Made by a program: the position numbers and the translations under genes. From contig CANMRT010000001.1 of NCBI GenBank assembly GCA_947500415.1, positions 124,001 to 188,000 on the forward strand: 64,000 bases of DNA. The letters run 5' to 3'. Position 1 is the first letter of the stretch; each line of letters begins with the position of its first letter. The notes under the pieces are model-generated. The model did not search any database. It was not told the DNA's origin and worked only from the letters and a program-made list of their open reading frames with translations. Positions 18,825 through 28,258 of this stretch are shown here, piece after piece. Source of the DNA: an uncultured Roseicyclus sp. (GTDB lineage Bacteria; Pseudomonadota; Alphaproteobacteria; Rhodobacterales; Rhodobacteraceae).

Positions 18825-19514
18825 ATGGAAAAGATGGCGGCGCTCGACACCCTCAATAGAACTACCAGCAGCGATGTTGTGTTCGACGATCTCTACGGAC
18901 GAATCACAGGGTTGGACTTGCTCCCGGGGACCAAGATTTCAGAATCGGAAATCGCGAAGTCGTTCGGCTTTTCGCGGCAACCTGTAAGGGAAGCGTTTAC
19001 TCGTCTCGCGAAACTCAATCTTCTTCTCGTCAGACCTCAGCGCGCAACCATCGTCCGGCCTTTTTCGCGCCAGCTCATCTCGAATGCGCGTTTTGTCCGG
19101 GCGGCGGTAGAACTGGAAGTGGTGCGCGCCGCCACATTGGATCGGGATCGGTCGGTCGACGCAGACCTGAAAAGCAACCTGCGCGCGCAAGAGGGGGCGA
19201 TCGCCGCCGAAAATGTCGCCTTGTTTCATGAGCTGGACTACGAATTTCACCGGCTCCTGTGCGTGGCCGCGAAGCAAGAATTTGCATTCGACATCATCGC
19301 CGAAAACAAGGCGCAGGTGGATCGGCTTTGCATGTTGGCGCTGACCAGTAAGGAAGCAATGGACGTCCTGTTCGTTGACCATCAATCCCTTCTGGCTGCC
19401 TTGTTCGGCGAGGACACAAAATCAGCAAATGAGATCCTGAGGACGCATTTGGATCGGCTCACACCAACGATCGAGGCCGTTTACACCACCCACAACGCAT
19501 TCTTCGACGACTGA
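18825..19514 (+). CDS. GntR-family regulator with FCD ligand domain
   Basis: A 229-residue FadR-subfamily GntR protein. The winged helix spans about 15-80 (GTKISESEIAKSFGFSRQPVREAFTRL), and an all-helical FCD domain follows with metal/ligand residues in the FHELDYEFHRLL region and at HLDRL. Such proteins repress uronate or hexonate operons and respond to a pathway sugar acid. It is divergent from the TRAP/uronate operon and has two inverted 12-mers in the shared promoter. It ends convergent with the mannosidase gene, 54 bp away. Confidence 0.9.
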   Translation: MEKMAALDTLNRTTSSDVVFDDLYGRITGLDLLPGTKISESEIAKSFGFSRQPVREAFTRLAKLNLLLVRPQRATIVRPFSRQLISNARFVRAAVELEVVRAATLDRDRSVDADLKSNLRAQEGAIAAENVALFHELDYEFHRLLCVAAKQEFAFDIIAENKAQVDRLCMLALTSKEAMDVLFVDHQSLLAALFGEDTKSANEILRTHLDRLTPTIEAVYTTHNAFFDD

Positions 19515-19568
19515 GATCAAAAGGCCATAGTTGCAAGCCACTGCTCACAGTATCGGCGGCAATTGCAT

Positions 19569-22500
19569 CTACCCACCCACCAGAACAAGCCGCAAAGTCA
19601 CAATCTCATAAGGGGCAAGCGGCACCGTGACCTGCCCATTTTCAAGCTCCATGACCGCCCCGAAATCTTCCAGCAAGCTGACGCGTTCGACGCCGGCCAC
19701 GGCGTCCGAAACCCTTAACTCCACCGGCCCGCGTGAGTTGTGCGCCTCGAACAACCTGACGATGACACCGTTGCCATCCTCCGCTGGTTTCACCGTCTCG
19801 ATCACCGCGCGGTTTGAGAGGCACTGAACCAAGGGGTGCACGAGTGCGCCATCACCCTGTCCCGTCATGACGCGGGGCGGGTAGTTCAACGCATATGCCT
19901 CTGCTCGGACCTCTACGCGCGTATCATTCACGTGCGGCAGCAACGCGTAGGTAAACCGATGGTGCCCCTGGTCAGCCCCGCTGTCGGGCATGGTCGCGGA
20001 TTTAATCAGACTCAGCCGCAAAACGTCTCCGCGTACGTCATAGCCGTATTTGCAATCGTTCAGCAGCGCGACACCGTAGTTCCCTTCGCTCAGGTCCGCC
20101 CATTTCTGGGCCGGCACTTCAAACTGCGCGGCATCCCAGGATGTATTGCGATGGGTCGGGCGGTCAATCTGGCCCCATTGAATATCAAAGGTCGCGCGGC
20201 TGGCGCGGATATCGACCGGGAATGCCGCTTTCAGCAGCAAATGCGTCTCGTGCCAATCCACATCCGTCTCGAAATCCAACCGGGCAGAGCCTCGCCGCAG
20301 GATGATCTTCTGGGTGATCCTGCTCTGCCGAAAGGCGCGTTCTACCTCTACCACCGCCCGCAGCGGCCCGGACTCCAACACTTCAATCCTTGTCAGCCCG
20401 CCGACCAGCTCGCCGCGATCCTCGAAGAAAATGTCGATGTCCCAAGCATCCCAACTCACGGGGCGATCCTCGAACAATTCCAACCGATTGCCGAGCGTTC
20501 CGGGCTTCAAGACCTCCCGTTCCGCACGTTTGTCATAGAGCCGCGCGACCATCCCGTGATCGCCAATCTCGACGCGCAATTCATCGTTCTCCAACACCGC
20601 ACCGCCTGCCTCCGCGAAGGCGGTCGCCCCGGAAACCGCAGCACCCTTCTCCACCTTTTGCAGCGCGCGGGGGGAGAGCGCCGTGCCCGCGGGCATTTCC
20701 ACCAAGACCCCGCCGTCGACGTCCTGCGCGGGCAACGCCGTGCCATCCTCGGCTGCGGGGGCATCCAGAAGAACCTGCCGCACGCCTGGCAATGGCGCGC
20801 CGTCCAGCACCAGCCAATCCGCGCCTTCCGGCATCAGTGCGGCCCCGGCGCGGGCCAAAGCGCCCTCGACCTCCACCATGATCCAATCGAAGTCCGCCCG
20901 CGCATCCTCGAAAACTTCGCCAATAGATGTGCCCGTCAAAATGTCGTGGAACTGGTTGGTGCACAGCCTCTGCCAAACAGCCGTCAGATCATCGGGCGCA
21001 TGTCCCCGCTCCATCGCCAAGGCCATCGCAAGCTCCGCGTCATGCAGCGCAACCTCGGCCTTCCGGTTGGCGCGTTTGATCCAGCCTTGGCTGGTGAGAA
21101 CCCCGCGATGCCCCTCCAGATAGAACTCCCCCTGCCAGACGGGTAGGCCCTGCGCATTGCGCTCCAACGCTTCAAAGAACGCACGCACGGTTGAAGGGCG
21201 CACTTGCGGCGCGCCCGGCATGTCGCGCCAGACCTTGGCCTTGCGGATCAACTCGTCGGTCGGACCGCCGCCGCCATCGCCATAGCCGTAGCAGATCAAC
21301 AGATCGCGGACGCGGTCCTTGATAGTATTACGCGCCCAGGTGCCCACGACCTCTTCCGCCGTCAGATCGCTCTTGTAGTTCGTCGGGAAGGGCAGGTGCT
21401 GGACCTCGCGCGGGGTGGTCAGGAACTGCGCCATCACGCGGCTGCCATCGATCCCCTCCCACCAGGTGGTAGAGGCCGGCATCTGGTTATACTGGTTCCA
21501 ATTGACCTTGTTGGTCACGAACCACCGCAAGTCCGCCTGTTTCATCAGCTGCGGCAGGCAGCCGGGGAAGCCGAACGTATCGGGCAGCCACAAAACCGGC
21601 GTCTCCGCCCCCGCGACGAAGGTCTCATCACAATAGCGGCGCGCCAGCGCGATCTGGCGGACCAATGCCTCCGGCCCCGGCATGTTGGCGTCAGGCTCCA
21701 CCCACATGCCGCCCAGAACCTCCCACCGGCCCTGCGCCACGCGGGTCTTGATGCCCTCGAAAATCTCCGGAAAATCCTCAGCCGTCCAATCGTAAAGCTG
21801 CGGCTGCGAATGGCTGAACTGAAACTCGGGATGTTTCTCCATCAACCGCAGCACATTGGAATAGGTCCGCGCATTCTTCTGCCGGATCTGCGCGATCGGC
21901 CAAAGGTAGGCCACATCCATATGGGCATGGCCCGCCGCGTGAAGTCGGATGTCCAGCGACGGCCCCGCCTTCTCCAGCCCCTCCAACAACTTGGCCGTGG
22001 CGGGCGCAACGGAACGGCGGAAGTCTTCCCCCATCGGATCGCGCGTGTCGAGCGTCAGGAAAGCCGCGTCCAGCGCCGTCAGGATGCCATGCTTTTCGGG
22101 GCGGTTGTCGTTTAGCTCCGAGCACAAATCCAATGCCACCTCGGCCATCGTCTGAAATCCCTCCAGCGCCCGGTCGATATCGATCACGCTACACTCTTTC
22201 ATAAGAAGTTGCGTACGGTTCGACGGGTCCGGCGGCCAACCCGATAGTCCGGTCCAGCCGTGGATCAGCAAATCGTGGGGCAGCCCATCAGCAAAGCGCG
22301 CCGGGATTTCGATGGTGTGATGATAGCGGTCGGCAGAGGCGATGGCCTCCCCATCAATGTAAAGCAAACCCTCAGGATGCGTGAAGATATCGCCCGCCAC
22401 CCCCAACGGCAGATGCAGCGCAGGGTGTTTCCAGCCTTTCGGCACCGTGAAGCGGGAACGCAGGACAAAATGCAGATCCTGCCCGCCCCAGTAAGCGTTC

Positions 22501-22685
22501 CAATCGAGAACCGGCCCCCCGGCATCGCAGGCAAAAACGCTCAGGTCGGGCTTTGCCGTCGCATCTGGCAGGTGTTCCAGAACAAACCGGTCAATCGGCG
22601 CGCGGCGCGCGGCAACCATGGGCGTGATTAGACGTAGACGCTGCGCGACCTTCTCTGCCGTCAGCCGCATCCGGTGGGAAGGCAT
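19569..22685 (-). CDS. Cytoplasmic alpha-mannosidase, glycoside hydrolase family 38
   Basis: A 1038-residue GH38 enzyme. The zinc/active-site motif AGHAHMDVAYLWP is at 251-263, and the nucleophile Asp332 is in GGMWVEPDANMPG. WLPDTFGFPG follows, then a mid helical domain and the long C-terminal beta-sandwich. No signal peptide is seen, so it acts in the cytoplasm on imported mannosides, releasing mannose by a retaining mechanism. Its ATG directly follows the stop of the ABC ATPase gene, the last of four transporter genes in the same operon. This coupling is the best evidence that the peptide-type importer carries mannose-containing oligosaccharides. Confidence 0.94.
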   Translation of the reverse strand: MPSHRMRLTAEKVAQRLRLITPMVAARRAPIDRFVLEHLPDATAKPDLSVFACDAGGPVLDWNAYWGGQDLHFVLRSRFTVPKGWKHPALHLPLGVAGDIFTHPEGLLYIDGEAIASADRYHHTIEIPARFADGLPHDLLIHGWTGLSGWPPDPSNRTQLLMKECSVIDIDRALEGFQTMAEVALDLCSELNDNRPEKHGILTALDAAFLTLDTRDPMGEDFRRSVAPATAKLLEGLEKAGPSLDIRLHAAGHAHMDVAYLWPIAQIRQKNARTYSNVLRLMEKHPEFQFSHSQPQLYDWTAEDFPEIFEGIKTRVAQGRWEVLGGMWVEPDANMPGPEALVRQIALARRYCDETFVAGAETPVLWLPDTFGFPGCLPQLMKQADLRWFVTNKVNWNQYNQMPASTTWWEGIDGSRVMAQFLTTPREVQHLPFPTNYKSDLTAEEVVGTWARNTIKDRVRDLLICYGYGDGGGGPTDELIRKAKVWRDMPGAPQVRPSTVRAFFEALERNAQGLPVWQGEFYLEGHRGVLTSQGWIKRANRKAEVALHDAELAMALAMERGHAPDDLTAVWQRLCTNQFHDILTGTSIGEVFEDARADFDWIMVEVEGALARAGAALMPEGADWLVLDGAPLPGVRQVLLDAPAAEDGTALPAQDVDGGVLVEMPAGTALSPRALQKVEKGAAVSGATAFAEAGGAVLENDELRVEIGDHGMVARLYDKRAEREVLKPGTLGNRLELFEDRPVSWDAWDIDIFFEDRGELVGGLTRIEVLESGPLRAVVEVERAFRQSRITQKIILRRGSARLDFETDVDWHETHLLLKAAFPVDIRASRATFDIQWGQIDRPTHRNTSWDAAQFEVPAQKWADLSEGNYGVALLNDCKYGYDVRGDVLRLSLIKSATMPDSGADQGHHRFTYALLPHVNDTRVEVRAEAYALNYPPRVMTGQGDGALVHPLVQCLSNRAVIETVKPAEDGNGVIVRLFEAHNSRGPVELRVSDAVAGVERVSLLEDFGAVMELENGQVTVPLAPYEIVTLRLVLVGG

Positions 22686-24413
22686 CTATCCCTGCCTCAA
22701 TGTGAAGCCCGGAATGTCCCCGCGATAGACGGTCTCTGGCGTGCCGCCGATCTGGGCCAGCGCATCCAAAGCGGCCCGCGCGTCGCCCGCATCCCCCCAA
22801 TCACGGTCCAGATCCGGCCAGGGGATCGAGTCAATTAGCAGCCGCGTGTAGGCGTGCTGCGGATCACCGATCACGTCCTTGGGCGGTCCGGCTTCGACCA
22901 CGTGACCGTGGTACAGAACCATGACGTAGTCGCTCACGTGATAGGCCGTGGCAAGGTCGTGGGTGATGTAGATGATCGAGATGCCGTGCTTGTCCTTGAG
23001 GTCATGGATATTGGCAAGGATCGTCGCGCGCAGGGAGGCGTCGACCATCGAAACCGGCTCATCCGCGATCAGCAGCTTGGGGCTCAGCATCAGGGCGCGC
23101 GCCACGATCAAGCGCTGCCTCTGCCCACCTGAAAGCTGGTGGGGGTAGCGGCCCAGAACCAGCGACGGATCAAGACCCACCGCTTCGCACGCCTCATGCA
23201 TCGCGGCATCGACATCGCCCTGCATCCCGAAGTTCTCAAACGGGAATTTCAGCGCGTGGTTCACGCGATAGAACGGGTTGAAACAGGCATAAGGATCCTG
23301 GAACACCGCCTGTACCTGCTTGCGAAACTCCAGCCTTTCGGCGGCATTCATCTTGTTGATGTCATCGCCCTTGAAGTTCACCGATCCGGTGGTTGGATCG
23401 TTGAACCCCAGCATCAGCGAGCCCATCGTGGATTTGCCCGACCCCGATTGCCCGACGATGGAGATGATCTTGGGCTCTTCCCCATCCAGCGCAAAACTCA
23501 TCGGATGCAGCGCCGTCACCGCGCCGTATTGCTTGCCGACGCCATCCAGCTCCAGCAGCGGCACATCAAGCTTTTCCCCTTTGGGCGGGGCGGCTTGCGC
23601 GTGCAGGAAACTCTCGCCGCCGACCAACGGAACGCTTGAAATCAGCTCTCTCGTATAGGGATGTTCCGCGCCTTCAATGATCCGACGCACTGGCCCGAAC
23701 TCCACCAGAACGCCCTTCTTCAGCACGGCGATATCATCCACCGACTGCGCCATCAGCCCCATGTCATGGCCAATCAGGATCAAGCCCGCGCCTATTTTTT
23801 CCTGCATCTCCCGCAGGGTCTGCATGACGTGGCGCTGCGTTATGACGTCCAATGCGCTGGTCGGCTCATCCGCGATAATCAGGTCCGGCGTCAGGCAGGT
23901 GCCGATGGCGATACAGACGCGCTGTTTCATGCCCCCGCTCAACTCGTGCGGATATAGCCGCCCAACAACCTTTGGGTCCAACCCCACACCATCCAGCGCG
24001 GTGTTGGAGCGTTCCAGCAACGCGCTTTGCTCCATCGCCCCTTCGTGTGCGACAACCGCATCCCAAATCTGGCTCTCGATCCGCATCACAGGGTTAAGCG
24101 AATTCATCGCCCCCTGCGGGATGTAGCTGATCTTGCGCAGCCGCACGCGGCGCATGCCTTCCTCATCCAGATGCAGGACGTTGGTGTCGCCCTCCAACGA
24201 GTTCAAATGCACCTCGCCCGAGGCGACGAAGCCGGGATTGGCCAGCATCCGCATCGCCGCCAGCGCGGTCGTGGTCTTGCCCGATCCACTTTCGCCGATG
24301 AACCCGATCCGGCGGCCTTTCTCGACGGACAACGTCACATCGGTCACGGCATGGACCACGCCCTTGGAGGTGGGGAAATCGATATGGATGTTCTTGATGT
24401 CGAGCACGCTCAT
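22686..24413 (-). CDS. ABC transporter ATPase with two fused peptide/oligosaccharide-type nucleotide-binding domains
   Basis: About 575 residues comprising two complete ABC domains. The first has Walker A GESGSGKT, signature LSGGMKQR and Walker B LIIADEPTSALD. The second has GQSGSGKST, LSGGQRQR and LLIADEPVSMVD. The arrangement equals DppD fused to DppF. The ATG at 24413 is preferred because GGAGG lies eight bases upstream; the GTG at 24419 would leave only two. It energises import through the two permeases encoded before it, and its stop abuts the mannosidase start. Confidence 0.92.
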   Translation of the reverse strand: MSVLDIKNIHIDFPTSKGVVHAVTDVTLSVEKGRRIGFIGESGSGKTTTALAAMRMLANPGFVASGEVHLNSLEGDTNVLHLDEEGMRRVRLRKISYIPQGAMNSLNPVMRIESQIWDAVVAHEGAMEQSALLERSNTALDGVGLDPKVVGRLYPHELSGGMKQRVCIAIGTCLTPDLIIADEPTSALDVITQRHVMQTLREMQEKIGAGLILIGHDMGLMAQSVDDIAVLKKGVLVEFGPVRRIIEGAEHPYTRELISSVPLVGGESFLHAQAAPPKGEKLDVPLLELDGVGKQYGAVTALHPMSFALDGEEPKIISIVGQSGSGKSTMGSLMLGFNDPTTGSVNFKGDDINKMNAAERLEFRKQVQAVFQDPYACFNPFYRVNHALKFPFENFGMQGDVDAAMHEACEAVGLDPSLVLGRYPHQLSGGQRQRLIVARALMLSPKLLIADEPVSMVDASLRATILANIHDLKDKHGISIIYITHDLATAYHVSDYVMVLYHGHVVEAGPPKDVIGDPQHAYTRLLIDSIPWPDLDRDWGDAGDARAALDALAQIGGTPETVYRGDIPGFTLRQG

Positions 24414-24415
24414 GG

Positions 24416-25369
24416 TCACAACCTCCTCAACCGCGGGTTAGACACTTCGTCGAGGCCAAGGTTGATCAGCAAAAGCCCGATGAACATCACCATCAGCAGC
24501 ACGGTCGGGAAGCCCCACCACCACCACATGTCCCGCGTCAAAGCCGCTGAATCGATGGCGTCATAGATCACGCGCCCCAACGTCGGCACACGCTGGGGGC
24601 CAAGACCCAGAACTTCCAATCCCACCGCCGTCACGATGGAGGTTGTGACGTTAGCGATGAACGAGCCGAAAAGGTAAGGCACAAGGTTCGGCAGCATCTC
24701 CCGGAACATGATATGCCGGTTGGAGGCCCCCGACAGCCGCGCCATCTGCACGTAGCCACTTTCACGCATCGAAAGCACCTGCGCCCGGATCAGCCGTGTG
24801 GGTGATTGCCAGACAAAAGCGGCGATCAGTATGGCCATCATCGTCAACGTGATGTCACCAAAACTGGCCTGCACGACGACAAGGATCAGCAGGGGTGGGA
24901 TCGTGATCATGACGTCTGATCCCACCCGGATCACATCATCGATGCGGCCCCCTGTATAGCCTGCCGTGAAGCCCAGGAAGATACCCAGCGACATGCCAAT
25001 CAGGCTGGCCAGCATGCCAACGTAAAGCGAGTTCGGCGCGCCCACGATCAGCAGCGCCAGCAGGTCACGCCCCGCCACATCGGTGCCAAGGGGGCTCGAC
25101 GCCAGCCCCGCCTGACCGCGCAAATTCTCGAAGCCCGGCGGCGCCTGGCTCGGCATGACCGCGCCCGTGAACACGAGGTCCGTGTCCCAGAAGATCCGCC
25201 CGAAGATGCCAAGCGCGATGATCCCCATCAAAAGTGTGATGCCCCAGATAAGCTTGGGGTTGTTCCACGGATTGTCGAACCGCTTCATCCGCTTGAGCTG
25301 GCGCTTGGTCAGCCCTGCCATATCGGGGGCGGCGGTTTCGGGCGCTGCGGCGTTTGTCTGGTCTGCCAT
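24416..25369 (-). CDS. ABC transporter permease (DppC-like)
   Basis: A 317-residue inner-membrane permease. A cytoplasmic N-terminus of about 50 residues with a basic KRQLKRMKRF stretch is followed by six hydrophobic segments. The binding-protein-dependent (EAA) loop is recognisable around ARLSGASNRHIMFREMLPN. The start at 25369 lies after the preceding permease stop with GGGAG upstream. It pairs with the DppB-like permease to carry mannoside oligosaccharides or glycopeptides, judged from the linked GH38 gene. Confidence 0.9.
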   Translation of the reverse strand: MADQTNAAAPETAAPDMAGLTKRQLKRMKRFDNPWNNPKLIWGITLLMGIIALGIFGRIFWDTDLVFTGAVMPSQAPPGFENLRGQAGLASSPLGTDVAGRDLLALLIVGAPNSLYVGMLASLIGMSLGIFLGFTAGYTGGRIDDVIRVGSDVMITIPPLLILVVVQASFGDITLTMMAILIAAFVWQSPTRLIRAQVLSMRESGYVQMARLSGASNRHIMFREMLPNLVPYLFGSFIANVTTSIVTAVGLEVLGLGPQRVPTLGRVIYDAIDSAALTRDMWWWWGFPTVLLMVMFIGLLLINLGLDEVSNPRLRRL

Positions 25370-25373
25370 GGCG

Positions 25374-26369
25374 TTACGCTCCCAACCGGATACGGGGATC
25401 AATCAGCGGGTAGAGCAGATCGACAAAGAACACCGCCAGCGCCGTCATCAGGATGATCACAAAGCTGACGCCTTGAATAACTGGGTAATCCTGCGTCAGG
25501 ATCGCGTCATAAAGCAGCTTGCCCATGCCCGGATAGGCAAAGATGCGCTCCACCAGAACCTGCCCCGCCACCAACATGCCGATCTTCAGCGCAAACGCCG
25601 TGATCTGCGGCAGGATCGCGTTTCGGATCATGTATTTGTACAGGATGTAGCGTTTGCGCAGGCCCTTGGCCTTGGCCAGCACCGTGTAATCCTCGCCCTG
25701 CACGGTGATCATCAGGCCCCGCATCCCCAGCGCCCAGAAGCCGAACGTGACCAACACAATCGACATCGCAGGCAGGATGCCGTGATGGGCCACCGATCCG
25801 ATGAAATCCAAACTCCAGCCCGGCTCCACCCGGATGCCGTAGGCCCCTGTCAGCGGGAACCATCCCAGCGTGCTGGAGAAGACATACATCAACAACAGCC
25901 CCGACAGGATCGGCGGCATTGAAGTGAAGACCATCGCCGCCGGGATCACCACCTTCCACGGGCGCGGCGTGTGTTCCCACACCATCAACGCGCCCAGAAG
26001 GTTGCCAATGATGAACGTCAGGATCAGCGCCAGCAGCATCAGGCCAAGCGTCCAGGGCAGGGCGGTCGCGATCATCTGTGCCACAGGCGTCGGGAAGCTG
26101 GCCGTCGACAGGCCGAAATCGAAGGTCAGCGTGTTCTTGATATACAGCCAGTACTGCACGATCAGCGGGTCGTTGAACCCGAAGCGTTCGGTCAATTGAT
26201 CCAACAACGCACCGGAATTCTCGATCGTCCCCCCGCCCGAGGCCATCCGCCCCAGCATCGCGTCCACCGGGTTGACCGGCGACAGGCGCGGGATGATCCA
26301 GATCAGCGTCGCAGCAATGAACACCGTCAAAAACAGCGTGAAGACGCGGTTGGCGAGATATCGGGCCAT
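25374..26369 (-). CDS. ABC transporter permease (DppB-like)
   Basis: A 331-residue permease of the DppB/OppB type: a short cytoplasmic start (MARYLANRVF), a first transmembrane helix, a periplasmic loop, then five more helices with the EAA loop near LAKAKGLRKRYILYKYMIRN. It is the second gene after the binding protein and separated from it by a 9-bp perfect hairpin. It functions with the DppC-like partner encoded four bases downstream. Confidence 0.9.
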   Translation of the reverse strand: MARYLANRVFTLFLTVFIAATLIWIIPRLSPVNPVDAMLGRMASGGGTIENSGALLDQLTERFGFNDPLIVQYWLYIKNTLTFDFGLSTASFPTPVAQMIATALPWTLGLMLLALILTFIIGNLLGALMVWEHTPRPWKVVIPAAMVFTSMPPILSGLLLMYVFSSTLGWFPLTGAYGIRVEPGWSLDFIGSVAHHGILPAMSIVLVTFGFWALGMRGLMITVQGEDYTVLAKAKGLRKRYILYKYMIRNAILPQITAFALKIGMLVAGQVLVERIFAYPGMGKLLYDAILTQDYPVIQGVSFVIILMTALAVFFVDLLYPLIDPRIRLGA

Positions 26370-26405
26370 GGTCCCTCTCCCTTATTGATCCGGATCGTCT
26401 GGTAC

Positions 26406-26430
26406 CGGCGGCCGCTGCATACGGCCGCCG
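26406..26430 (-). other. Perfect hairpin between binding-protein and permease genes
   Basis: CGGCGGCCG (26406-26414) and CGGCCGCCG (26422-26430) form a 9-bp GC-rich stem with a 7-nt loop. It lies just after the binding-protein stop. Without a T-run it is more likely an mRNA-stabilising 3' hairpin or weak attenuator than a full terminator. Confidence 0.65.
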
Positions 26431-26458
26431 ATCTTAGTCTTAAGATGATCCCGTCAGA

Positions 26459-28198
26459 TCACTCCGCGCGGGTCAGATTGTGAATGATCTGGTGGCCGCT
26501 GTTCCAATGGAAGAACGGGTGGTTGTAGTAGTTGTTCGCTGTCGGCCACCCCTCCCAATAGGTCGTGGAGAACGGCATCAGCTTGAACGCCTGCACCAGC
26601 GGGATGAACGGCATCTCAGCATCCAGGTGCTGATAGGCCTCGGCCACCATGCCCGGGATCGCCGGATCACCCAGCGCCATCGTCTCCATCTCGTCCACGA
26701 TCGCGGAATAGGCCACGGCCGCTTCCGTGTCCCAACGCGGCGTGTTGTTGAAGCCGGGGCTGCGCTCACCAACGGGGACCACATCGGCCACCGTATAGCG
26801 GCCCATGGAGGCCCAGGGTTCATTCACCGACCCGCAGGACAACCACGAATAGCTCATCGTGAAGGCCCCGAACGGAAGCACTTCGCCCCAGAACACACCA
26901 TTCTCCACCGGCACCGACCTTGCGTCGACGCCCGCACGCTGAAGCTGCTCAACCACCATGTCGATGGTCCGCGTATATTCGGTCGACGCCGAATTGACGT
27001 GGATCTCGACAGACAGCGTCTCGCCGTCCTTCATATAGTAGTCGCCTTCACGCACCCAGCCTTCGCCCTCAAGCAACGCTTGCGCCCCCTCGACATCTGC
27101 CGTCGCCGGCAGGCCGTAGCCTGCTTCGACCACTGCATCGATGAAGGGCGACATGGATCCGAACTGCGCAAACATCGTGCTGGAGGCCGTGGTCGCGCCC
27201 TCGGCGGCAATGTTCACGATCTGGGTGCGGTCGATGATCATCGACACGGCGCGGCGCATATTTGCGTTGTCCCAAGGCGCGACTGTGGTGTTGATTTCCA
27301 TCTGGCGGGCGCAAGGGTCGGCCACTGCGAACGGATAGCTGTCATACCAGGCAATCGCGTCGGGGTTCTGGGCCTGAATGGCCTCGAACGTGCCAACGCT
27401 CAGGTTCTGGGCCGCATCCAACTCGCCCGCTATCATCAGCTGTGCACGGCTTTCCTCGCCACCGGATTCAAGGAAGATAACACGCTCCGGTTCAGGCATC
27501 TCCATGAAGCCAGTCTCAGCCCCCCACCACGTCTCCGCCCGGTCCCAGATCGCCCGATTGTTGGCGCTAGAGGCATAGACGTAAGGCCCGGTGCCGATGG
27601 GCGGGAAGAAGGTAAAGGTGGCTGGGTCATCCGCGGCGCTCCAGACATGCTCGGGCATGATCAGGAAGCTGCCGAAGATGCGCACACCGAAGTTTTCGAC
27701 GGCAAAACGCGGGTTGGGATTGTTCAGCGTGAATTGCACCGTGTGGCTATCCAGCGCCTCGACGCTCGCCACCTGACCGCGCAGCGTCGCAACTTCGCGC
27801 GCCGTCAGTTCCTCGTTTTCCAGCGCCATGTTGACGGTGAAGACAACGTCGTCGGCGTCAAAGGCTTCGCCATCGGACCACGTCACGCCTTCACGCAGGC
27901 TGATCGTCCAGACATCACCATCGTCGTCCGATGCCGCCTCGGTCGCCAGCCACGGATCCATTTCACCGGTGTTGTAGTTCAGGATGAACAGCGGCTCCCA
28001 CATTGCCTGATGGGCGCCGTGCATCCGGCGGATGCCGGTGCCGTCTGTCATCCAGTTGAAGTTCTCCGGGTCCGGGATCGTGCGGTCGAGATCGAAGATC
28101 ACCGTGTTTTCGCGCGCGACATCCTGCGCAAATGCACCGCCTGTCAGGGCCAGCGTCATCGCGACCGTGCCGAGCAGCATCTGGGTTGTCTTTTTCAT
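26459..28198 (-). CDS. ABC transporter substrate-binding protein, peptide/oligosaccharide type (SBP_bac_5)
   Basis: A 579-residue extracytoplasmic solute-binding protein with a signal peptide ending near GAFAQD. The family 5 fold is recognised by PWLATEAASDDDGDVWTISLREGVTWSDG near residue 80 and the late MPFIPL region. Usually annotated as peptide-binding, this class also binds oligosaccharides, and here the operon ends in a GH38 mannosidase. The ATG at 28198 has GGAGGAAACTTG ahead of it; a TTG at 28201 is possible. The preceding gene is an MBL-fold protein, 60 bp upstream. Confidence 0.9.
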   Translation of the reverse strand: MKKTTQMLLGTVAMTLALTGGAFAQDVARENTVIFDLDRTIPDPENFNWMTDGTGIRRMHGAHQAMWEPLFILNYNTGEMDPWLATEAASDDDGDVWTISLREGVTWSDGEAFDADDVVFTVNMALENEELTAREVATLRGQVASVEALDSHTVQFTLNNPNPRFAVENFGVRIFGSFLIMPEHVWSAADDPATFTFFPPIGTGPYVYASSANNRAIWDRAETWWGAETGFMEMPEPERVIFLESGGEESRAQLMIAGELDAAQNLSVGTFEAIQAQNPDAIAWYDSYPFAVADPCARQMEINTTVAPWDNANMRRAVSMIIDRTQIVNIAAEGATTASSTMFAQFGSMSPFIDAVVEAGYGLPATADVEGAQALLEGEGWVREGDYYMKDGETLSVEIHVNSASTEYTRTIDMVVEQLQRAGVDARSVPVENGVFWGEVLPFGAFTMSYSWLSCGSVNEPWASMGRYTVADVVPVGERSPGFNNTPRWDTEAAVAYSAIVDEMETMALGDPAIPGMVAEAYQHLDAEMPFIPLVQAFKLMPFSTTYWEGWPTANNYYNHPFFHWNSGHQIIHNLTRAE

Positions 28199-28258
28199 CA
28201 AGTTTCCTCCCTGGGGTCTTGGTCAGTTTTTCCCACCGGCGTCCCGGAGGGCTTTGGT

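Noticed and set aside
19836-21146. A 436-codon open frame on the plus strand
   Set aside because: Antisense shadow of the GH38 mannosidase gene, with no domain or ribosome site.
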